DNA of 12,159 nucleotides from an uncultured Oscillospiraceae bacterium (GTDB lineage Bacteria > Bacillota > Clostridia > Oscillospirales > Oscillospiraceae): positions 1 through 12,159 of the forward strand of contig CAAGIE010000015.1 of NCBI GenBank assembly GCA_900769835.1, given 5' to 3'. The notes under the pieces were generated by a model. That model ran no database searches. It was not told where the DNA came from and saw nothing but the letters and a program-made list of their open reading frames with translations. Below, piece by piece: positions 1-5,834 of this stretch. The number at the start of each line of letters is the position of its first letter. Within the stretch, counting starts at the first letter, position 1. The position numbers and the translations under genes are program-made.

Positions 1-3
1 CAT
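1..3 (-). CDS. Start codon of next operon gene (probably second sugar ABC permease), cut by window edge
   Basis: On the minus strand the upstream permease stops with TAA (17-15), which runs directly into GGAGG (14-10), then six bases, then ATG at 3-1. This is a textbook ribosome site and start codon. No protein sequence is visible. LplB-type permeases are almost always followed by a CarB/YtcP/LplC-type partner permease, so that identity is inferred from gene order alone. The overlap of the stop codon with the ribosome site suggests translational coupling. Confidence 0.5.
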
Positions 4-14
4 AAGTAGCCTCC

Positions 15-995
15 TTAGAACAGTGCGACGTCGCCGTCGGTGGATTTTCTGGTGATCATATTGGTGATGAACATCAAGCACCAGTTGATCACGGTGTTAA
101 ACAGGGACACTGCAGTACCATAAGAGAAGTTTCGGAAGGAACTCATACCGTGTTTAAAGACGTAGGTAGAGATAACTTCGGAAGTACCCAGGTTGATGGG
201 AGACTGCAGCAGGTAGGCCTTCTCGTAGCCAACACCGACCAGAGAACCAATTCTCATAATCAGCAGCATCATGATGGTGGGAGCGATGGCAGGCAGGTCA
301 ATGTAGAAGATACGCTTGATACGGGAAGCACCGTCGATCTCTGCAGCCTCGTGCTGGTCCGGGGAAACGGAACCCAGAGCGGACATATAGATGATGGAGC
401 TCCAACCTAACTGCTGCCAAACACCGGACCACACATAGATGTGACGGAAGGTGCTTTCCAGGTTACGGAAGTCCTTGGGGTAACCTTCGTTACCCAACAG
501 GCGATACACGTTGCCATACAGACCATTGTAGGGGCTGAAGATCAGCTGAATGATACCGATCGCAACGGTGGTGGAAATAAAGTGGGGCATATAGCTGAGG
601 GTCTGGACCGTTCTCTTATATCTCTTGCTGGGCATAGCGTTCAGCATCAGCGCGAAGAGAATGGGAAGCGGGAAACCAACCACAAGGCTATATACAGACA
701 ACACAACAGTGTTCCAGAAGATTTTCAGGAAGTCGGGGTCGTCCAGGAACTTTTGGAACCAGTTCAGACCAACCCAGTCACTTCCCCAAACGCCGCCCTT
801 GGGACGGTAGTCACGGAAGGACATCTGGATACCAGCCAGAGGGATATAGTTGAAGATAAACAAATATACCACAGGTGCGACGATCAGCAGGTACAGCTGC
901 CAGTCACGCTTGGCATGGATACAGAACCTTTCGAAACCGTTACGCGCCAAACCTTGGGGGCGAGTAACACGCTCGGCAGTTTTTGTCTTAGCCAT
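15..995 (-). CDS. Sugar ABC transporter permease, LplB/YtcP-partner type
   Basis: This is an integral membrane subunit of a CUT1-family carbohydrate importer, forming half of the channel through which an oligosaccharide passes from the binding protein to the cytoplasm. At 326 residues it has the usual length. It has a charged cytoplasmic N-terminus of about 30 residues and a first membrane helix at about 34-56. Several further hydrophobic segments follow (about 92-118, 140-155, 195-208, 238-255, 290-315). The EAA loop reads EAAEIDGAS at 216-224, followed by the expected LPAIAPT; this loop docks onto the ATPase. The N-terminal style (QLYLLIVAPVVYLFIFNYIPL) is typical of LplB. The start at 995 is preceded by a GAGGT ribosome site, and the gene lies 22 bases after the binding-protein stop, so they share an operon. 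No ATPase gene is in the window; relatives often share an MsmX-type ATPase. Substrate unknown. Confidence 0.93.
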   Translation of the reverse strand: MAKTKTAERVTRPQGLARNGFERFCIHAKRDWQLYLLIVAPVVYLFIFNYIPLAGIQMSFRDYRPKGGVWGSDWVGLNWFQKFLDDPDFLKIFWNTVVLSVYSLVVGFPLPILFALMLNAMPSKRYKRTVQTLSYMPHFISTTVAIGIIQLIFSPYNGLYGNVYRLLGNEGYPKDFRNLESTFRHIYVWSGVWQQLGWSSIIYMSALGSVSPDQHEAAEIDGASRIKRIFYIDLPAIAPTIMMLLIMRIGSLVGVGYEKAYLLQSPINLGTSEVISTYVFKHGMSSFRNFSYGTAVSLFNTVINWCLMFITNMITRKSTDGDVALF

Positions 996-1017
996 TATTT
1001 AACCTCGATTCGATTTC

Positions 1018-2676
1018 TTATTTGCCCTGCTCTCTGTTGAATGCGCTCTGAGCAACTGCCTCGAGCTTCAGACGGCCCAGGTTATCCAGCTCCTGCTTGT
1101 ATGCATTCCAAGCAGCGTCATCATTGATGTCGTTCTTGCCGGTAACGAACAGGGTAAGAGCCTCGGAATAGTAAGACCAGTAACGGCTGTGCAGGTCTTC
1201 TCTGGTTGCGAATTCATCGCTGGTGTAGACCAGGTTTGCAGCCTTATTTGCGGGACGCTTACCTGCCACGCAAACATCAAACCACAGCTCGGTCATCAAA
1301 CGGTCGATTTCAGCGGAACGGGTGCCGGGGGTCTGCTGACCGGTAACCTGAGTGTAGTTAGCATCGTTCATGATGCAGTTACCGTTACGGCCCCAGGTGG
1401 AGTCGCCGCCGAAGAATGCGGAGTCATCGTAAACATAGATGGTGGTGGGGTTGCCCTTCAGGTTCAGGCCCTCTTCGCCGTAATCCCAGTAGATGCCCTT
1501 CTCACCGAAACGCATACGGGTCATAGCTTCGTCGGTATACATCAGATCCAGGAACTTGATAGCAGCCTCAGTAGCGCCGTTCTCTTCAGTGTGAGCCATG
1601 ATCCAGGAGCAGAACTTAATGGTGTTCTCGCCGAAGACGGTGTAGCCGCCCAGGCCGGTGCCTGCGTCCTTCAGGTAAGGCAGAGCAGTGTACTCGTCCA
1701 GGATGGTGGTGTTAGCGTCGGTGTAGATGGAGGGGTGACCCATCCAGATACCGACCTTAGCAACCTGGTCCTGAGGAGTGTTCATGTTAACGAAGTCAGT
1801 GTAAGCAGCGCCGGTGTAGGACATTTCGCCGATCAGACCCTCTTCGTAGAGCTTGTTGATGTACTTCAGGCCCTCGCGGTATGCGTCCTGCACGATGGGA
1901 GAGTAGATAGCACCCTCGTCGGTGACGTTGTAGATGTTGGCAGCATCCCAGTAGATGTATGCGTTCATCAGGTACTGAGTCAGACCGCCGCCGCTGCTGC
2001 CGTTACCCAGCATGGGGATCTCGTCAGCCTTGCCGTTGCCGTTGGGGTCGCCGTTCTTGAATGCCTTCAGAACAGTGTACAGCTCTTCAACAGTGGTGGG
2101 GACCTCCAGTTCCAGCTTCTCCAGCCACTCCTTGTTGATAAACATCATGTTGCCCAGGTTATCAACGTGCTCCAGAGCGATCAGGGGCATACCGTAGTAG
2201 CCGTCGTCATCGGGGTTCACGCCCTTCTCAGTAGCGGTCTTCTTGTCGTTCTCGGGAACGTCAGCCAGAGCCTCGAAGTAGTTGGGGAAGTACTCTTCGG
2301 TCAGGTAGGGGGTCAGGTCCAGAACGTAGCCGTCTTCGCCCAGGTCGCCCAGGGTGTAGTTGGACATATCCTGGAAGCCCCAAACGACGTCGGGCAGCTC
2401 GTCGTAGTTCTCAGCTGCACAGTCCAGAGAGAACTGCTGGCAAGCTTCAGAACCGCTGGAGGAGTAGTAAACGAACTCCAGTTCAAAGCCCAGCTGCTCT
2501 TCGATCCACTTGGTGAAGTCGTTTTCAGTGAAGCTGGAAATGGAAGAAGACTGGACAACGCCAACCTTCAGAACGCCGTTGAACTCAGCGGCCTTCTTGT
2601 TCTTACCCTTACAGCCGGCCAGCAGGCCTACGATCATCATTGTAGCCAGCAGAAGCGCAATAATTCTTTTCTTCAT
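1018..2676 (-). CDS. Extracellular sugar-binding lipoprotein of ABC importer (LplA/YtcQ type)
   Basis: This is the solute-binding receptor of the importer, lipid-anchored on the outer face of the membrane. Residues 1-21 form a signal peptide (MKKR, then a hydrophobic stretch) ending in the lipobox LAGC, so Cys22 is the predicted lipidated residue. The 552-residue length fits the large LplA/YtcQ/LipO class rather than the roughly 420-residue maltose-binding class. Family-like features include the mid-protein Gly/Asn/Asp-rich segment NGDPNGNGKADEIP and aromatic-rich clefts typical of sugar contact. The start at 2676 has GGAG eight bases upstream. The gene is followed after 22 bases by the LplB-type permease and preceded by an unusual 233-base leader (2677-2909) that could make its expression partly independent of the upstream genes. 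The ligand cannot be read from sequence; YesL and SGNH neighbours hint at a plant cell-wall or host glycan oligosaccharide. Confidence 0.92.
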   Translation of the reverse strand: MKKRIIALLLATMMIVGLLAGCKGKNKKAAEFNGVLKVGVVQSSSISSFTENDFTKWIEEQLGFELEFVYYSSSGSEACQQFSLDCAAENYDELPDVVWGFQDMSNYTLGDLGEDGYVLDLTPYLTEEYFPNYFEALADVPENDKKTATEKGVNPDDDGYYGMPLIALEHVDNLGNMMFINKEWLEKLELEVPTTVEELYTVLKAFKNGDPNGNGKADEIPMLGNGSSGGGLTQYLMNAYIYWDAANIYNVTDEGAIYSPIVQDAYREGLKYINKLYEEGLIGEMSYTGAAYTDFVNMNTPQDQVAKVGIWMGHPSIYTDANTTILDEYTALPYLKDAGTGLGGYTVFGENTIKFCSWIMAHTEENGATEAAIKFLDLMYTDEAMTRMRFGEKGIYWDYGEEGLNLKGNPTTIYVYDDSAFFGGDSTWGRNGNCIMNDANYTQVTGQQTPGTRSAEIDRLMTELWFDVCVAGKRPANKAANLVYTSDEFATREDLHSRYWSYYSEALTLFVTGKNDINDDAAWNAYKQELDNLGRLKLEAVAQSAFNREQGK

Positions 2677-2713
2677 TGTGTTTTCTCCTTACATTTAAAT
2701 AATAAGTTAAATC

Positions 2714-2847
2714 TGCAAAGCGTAATTTGCATCACACTTACACGGTTAGGGAGCTCCGCAGCTCCGGGGTCACATTTCCACATCTTGTGGGGATTTTCTG
2801 CTTTGCAAAAATCACCCTTTCTTACATTAACCGTTTGCCTTTCGGCA
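2714..2847 (-). ncRNA. Candidate structured leader RNA upstream of the sugar-binding protein gene
   Basis: On the minus strand this intergenic stretch contains nested complementary segments. A 7-bp stem pairs 2834-2828 with 2748-2742. Inside it sit three hairpins: 2813-2808/2797-2792 (6 bp, 10-base loop), 2790-2786/2782-2778 (5 bp, 3-base loop) and 2765-2760/2755-2750 (6 bp, 4-base loop). Just 5' is a 4-bp hairpin with a GAAA tetraloop (2847-2836). The first hairpin's loop holds TGCAAAGC (2807-2800), exactly complementary to GCTTTGCA (2721-2714), which lies outside the 7-bp stem and so would form a pseudoknot. The same 2719-2714 segment can instead pair with the adjacent 2731-2726 (6 bp, 6-base loop). 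Mutually exclusive pairings ahead of a ribosome site are typical of riboswitches. I do not recognise a known class; the fold is by eye. Confidence 0.4.
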
Positions 2848-2895
2848 GGTTTGGTCCTCTATTTTCGAATGGTTATACATTTAATATATATAATG

Positions 2896-2909
2896 CCGTA
2901 CAAGTACGG
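2896..2909 (-). terminator. Short hairpin directly after the MBL lipoprotein stop codon (weak or partial terminator)
   Basis: A 6-bp perfect inverted repeat, CCGTAC and GTACGG separated by two bases, starts at the base next to the TAA stop. It is followed on the minus strand by an AT-rich run (CATTATATATATT) rather than a clean T tract. It may attenuate or stabilise the mRNA end between the MBL gene and the binding-protein gene. The loop of two bases is too tight for all six pairs to form, so termination is uncertain. Confidence 0.25.
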
Positions 2910-4307
2910 TTATTTCAGAACATCCTCGAGACCCTCAGTAGTGCCGTGGAACTTTTCATATTCCACAGTGATGGTATCGACATAGGTCTGGGTCAGGTCA
3001 GGCCATGCATTCTCCTGAACCTTATAGGAACCAAGGGTGTAGGGGAACTCCAGCGTAACGTGACCATTCAGGACGGAGACTGCTTCCTTAGCGTCTGCCA
3101 TCATGATCTTGTTTGCGTTGATTGCCAGGTCGCCCCAACGGTTATTGAACAGGCCCCAGCTGGGATACAGCAAGGTTTCTGCCTTGAAGTAGGTCTCGGT
3201 GCCTGCGTGGATGTTGTGACCGTGGTGGAACACGGACATGATGTCCACATTGAAGTAATCCTGATCGTACATTGCGGCAGCGCCGTTGACGTTGTTACGC
3301 TCGGTATCGCCATTGAGCAGGAAGGTCTGGCCTTCAATGTAGATCTTCATCCACAGAGAGGAGCCGTTGATGTCGCCCTCATACTCCAGGAAAGGAATCT
3401 GCTCCTGGGTGTAGGGGATCTCAATGACGATGTCATTGAAGTAGTAGGTCTCACCTGCGTGGGGACGGTACAGAGGAGGAATCTCGCCTGCACTGTTACG
3501 CAGAGCAGCGGTGTAGGTGGAAACGGTACCGACTTCGGTAGAACCGCCGTACAACTGTGCTGCGGTTGCATCGGAGAGTTCGCTGAAGTAGACGCTCTCA
3601 ACGATGACACGGCTGGAGAGCTTGGTGTCTCTCATAAACTCCTTCAGGCCACCGGTGTGGTCCTGATGGTCGTGGGAGAAGAACCATGCTTCAACCACGG
3701 GCTTCTCACCTTCGGGAACCAGGGACTCCATGTACTCGATGTTCTTCTGCATAAAGTACTGGGTGCCGGTATCGCTGCAGATGAAGTGACCATTCTTCAG
3801 CTGGATCACAAAGGCATTGCCTTCGACCTGCAGCATATGCAGAGTGGTCTTTGCACCGGGCTTGTTGCCGCTGGTGTCTGCATTCTCCTTGAACAGATGG
3901 GGGGAGAATGTTGCGTTCTCCTTGACGGATAAGTAGGTCTTGTGAAGATTGACCATGTGGGTTACGGTAACGCTGAGAGTGTCCTTGGAGAAGGTGGCCG
4001 TGTAGACGGTACCGTTCAGGCCCTCGCCGTTATCGTAGTACTTTTCGAATTTCTTCTTTTCCAGCAGTTTCAGATACTCTTGGTAGTTCTCCAAGCTGGT
4101 ACCACTAATGGGCAGTACGTAATAGCCATCGCCATAGTCCTCAACCTCACCGATGATGGTATTGTCGTAGACCATTGCAGGAATGTTCTGGTACAGTTCG
4201 TTGTCTGTCCATTCGCTGAAGGTCACGGTTCTACCGAAACAACCGGTAAGGGTTGCCAGCAGGGAAACAAGCAAAAGTATCGCAGCAGCTTTTTTGAAGA
4301 TCTTCAT
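2910..4307 (-). CDS. MBL-fold metallo-hydrolase lipoprotein (intact paralogue)
   Basis: This is a predicted zinc hydrolase anchored outside the membrane. Residues 1-22 are a signal peptide ending in LTGC, so Cys23 is the lipidated residue. Residues about 24-150 form an N-terminal region I do not recognise. An MBL domain follows from about 152, with the metal-binding signature HDHQDH at 212-217, a Leu-Asn-Gly-Asp (D334) that fits the bridging Asp motif, and HHGH at 361-364 as the C-terminal His motif. The layout recalls ComEC/Rec2-like MBL domains (COG2333), but there is no ComEC membrane part. I could not place the usual third-motif His with confidence. At 465 residues it closely matches the amber-split neighbour 86 bases upstream; shared blocks include KTTL, IQLKNGHFI, RPH-GE-YYFND and YTQEQI. 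The start has GAGGT seven bases upstream. The substrate is unknown; a phosphoester, lactone or other ester on a glycan is possible. Confidence 0.85.
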   Translation of the reverse strand: MKIFKKAAAILLLVSLLATLTGCFGRTVTFSEWTDNELYQNIPAMVYDNTIIGEVEDYGDGYYVLPISGTSLENYQEYLKLLEKKKFEKYYDNGEGLNGTVYTATFSKDTLSVTVTHMVNLHKTYLSVKENATFSPHLFKENADTSGNKPGAKTTLHMLQVEGNAFVIQLKNGHFICSDTGTQYFMQKNIEYMESLVPEGEKPVVEAWFFSHDHQDHTGGLKEFMRDTKLSSRVIVESVYFSELSDATAAQLYGGSTEVGTVSTYTAALRNSAGEIPPLYRPHAGETYYFNDIVIEIPYTQEQIPFLEYEGDINGSSLWMKIYIEGQTFLLNGDTERNNVNGAAAMYDQDYFNVDIMSVFHHGHNIHAGTETYFKAETLLYPSWGLFNNRWGDLAINANKIMMADAKEAVSVLNGHVTLEFPYTLGSYKVQENAWPDLTQTYVDTITVEYEKFHGTTEGLEDVLK

Positions 4308-4340
4308 ACTATTTACCTCGCTTCCTTATATTAATTTTTT

Positions 4341-4387
4341 TAATTTATTATTTAAAATCCGTAGAGCGAACTGACGGATATTATTTT
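4341..4387 (-). terminator. Possible weak intrinsic terminator or processing hairpin between the two MBL genes
   Basis: On the minus strand, seven bases after the stop of the upstream MBL gene, ATCCGT and ACGGAT pair around an 11-base loop. The loop can add an AG/CT pair around a UUCG tetraloop. TTTTAAATAATAAATT follows. The stem is short and the T run is broken, so I expect at most partial termination, which would lower expression of the genes downstream. Otherwise the 86-base gap holds only the GAGGT ribosome site of the next gene. Confidence 0.3.
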
Positions 4388-4393
4388 TGGTGC

Positions 4394-5824
4394 TTACAGA
4401 AGACCGGCTTCCTGACGCCACTGCTGCTCACGAGCGGTCAGTCTTTCAGACTGCTCGGGGTACAGGGGCTCCAGAGTTTCATAAGTGCCTACCTCATAGG
4501 GGAAGGTGAAGCGCTTACCGCCGTCTACATAGGAAACAAACTCATTTCCGTAGGTCTGGATCTCCTTGTTAGCGGCCTGGACATCTGCCGGCCAGTAGAT
4601 GGACCAGGTGCCCCAGGTGGAGTACAACAGAGTCTCGACCTTTTTGTAGTAGGTCAGGTCTTCGGTGTAGATGTTCAGGCTGTGATGGTGGTGGTTCATA
4701 ATGTCCACATCCATATAACTCTCGCTATAAGTGCCCATCACATACTTCATATTAACCAGCTCGGTGTCGCCTGCCAGCAGGAACTTCTGACCCTCAATGT
4801 GGTACATCAGCCAAGTGGAGGAAACGTTCAGGTTATCTACATACTGGTTAGCATCGATCTGCTCCTGGGTGTACATCACATCCACGACCACATCGTTGAA
4901 ATAGTACTTCTCGCCCATGTGGGGACGGTATACGGGAGTAGTCTCGCCGGTGGAGGTTTTGTAATTGGTAGCGCCCAATGCGGTTCTGCCAACAGACTGG
5001 GTTGCACCGGTGCCTATCTTAATTGCTTCGCTAACCTCGCTGACATAGAAGCCTTCCACGCGAACACGATCTTCCAGATCATAGACAGTATCGCTGAATC
5101 TCAGGAAGTCCATATGGTCCTCATGCTCGTGGGAGATAAACCATGCTTCCACAACGGGGGTCTCCCCTTCCGGGACCATCGTGCGGAGAACATCGGTAAT
5201 GACCTTGATCTGGTTCTCGCCGCCCCAAGACTGGTTGCCGCCGTTCCAGCCGCCGTCATTCAAAATGAAGTGACCGTTCTTCAGCTGAATAATGAAGAAG
5301 TTACCGTACTCGGGAACCTACTGCATAGTCAGGGTGGTCTTTGCATCAGATGCGTTCTTAGCGACATCATCTGCATTGTAGGTCAGATAGGGGGAAATTG
5401 CCACATCGCTCTTGGTGGCGGACAGGTACATCTTCATCTGAGTCTGTGCGAAAGACACAGCCATGGTGATGTTGCCCTTGCCATCCTCAGAGGGCTTACG
5501 GACAGTTGTTGCGAACACGGCGCCGTCGATGCCTTCTGCATTTTCATACAGGACTTCGTAGCCGTTATCCTTCAGCAACTGGATATAGCCTTTGTAACCA
5601 TCGAGCATCACGCCGCCCAGCTCCAGAACGTAGTTATTGGCGCCGTAGTCGCCTTGCGCTACCATTCTGTACTCGCTTGCATCAGCAGGTGCGGGAATCT
5701 CCTGGAAGATCTCAACCTCGGTGAGGCCAGCCCAGGTGGCGGCTTTCGGTTCTTCCTTTTTATTGGAACAAGCCAGCAGCGCCAGAGATGCAAAACAAAG
5801 AACAATTGCAATCAGTTTTTTCAT
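4394..5824 (-). pseudogene. MBL-fold metallo-hydrolase lipoprotein interrupted by one in-frame amber codon
   Basis: This is a paralogue of the adjacent MBL lipoprotein, in one continuous frame of 476 codons except for a TAG at codon 169 (5320-5318). The N-terminal part has a signal peptide ending LLAC, with Cys19 as the lipid site, plus the unrecognised N-terminal region. The part after TAG carries the whole catalytic domain: HEHEDH at 232-237, Gly-Asp with D353, and HHHH at 378-381. Aligned with the neighbour, TAG falls on Gln160, a CAG codon there, so one C-to-T change explains it. Without readthrough only a 168-residue lipoprotein with no active site is made. The later part has only a TTG (5263) as possible start, with no ribosome site. 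GGAGG lies five bases before the ATG at 5824, and the stop of the upstream gene overlaps this site, suggesting coupling. Alternatives are a sequencing or assembly error, strain polymorphism, or amber recoding; all ten genuine ends here use TAA or TGA. Confidence 0.8.
5318..5320 (-). other. In-frame TAG at the position of a paralogue CAG (Gln) codon
   Basis: The minus strand reads ACT ATG CAG TAG GTT here, against CAT ATG CTG CAG GTC in the tandem paralogue at Gln160. Reading frame, paralogue similarity and total length all continue across the codon, and no frameshift is needed. No other stop interrupts the 476-codon frame. Confidence 0.95.
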
Positions 5825-5834
5825 TGTTTCCTCC

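Noticed and set aside
2742..2880. Resemblance of the leader to a cyclic-di-GMP-I riboswitch (GGCAAAC, GAAA tetraloop, GCAAAGC segments) or to a tRNA-like cloverleaf (7-bp closing stem with three hairpins).
   Set aside because: The short matches are in the wrong order and spacing for the c-di-GMP fold. There is no TTCGA loop, anticodon arm geometry or usual tRNA length (93 bases with irregular arms).
1189..2985. A plus-strand open frame of about 600 codons opposite the sugar-binding protein, with similar long plus-strand frames at 2727-3932, 4682-5890 and 7896-8963.
   Set aside because: Each is antisense to a gene with a clear family, ribosome site and lipobox or motifs. Their translations are low-complexity Val/Leu/Gln/Gly/His-rich, as expected from the reverse of biased codon use, and none has a convincing ribosome site.
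4394..5263. The catalytic half of the split MBL gene as an independent protein starting at TTG 5263.
   Set aside because: It has no ribosome site before the TTG. The preceding 18 codons after the TAG are conserved with the paralogue, so it is the remainder of the interrupted gene.
4394..5824. A frameshift as the cause of the interruption.
   Set aside because: The two halves are in the same frame, with an exact multiple of three bases between them, and only one codon is a stop.
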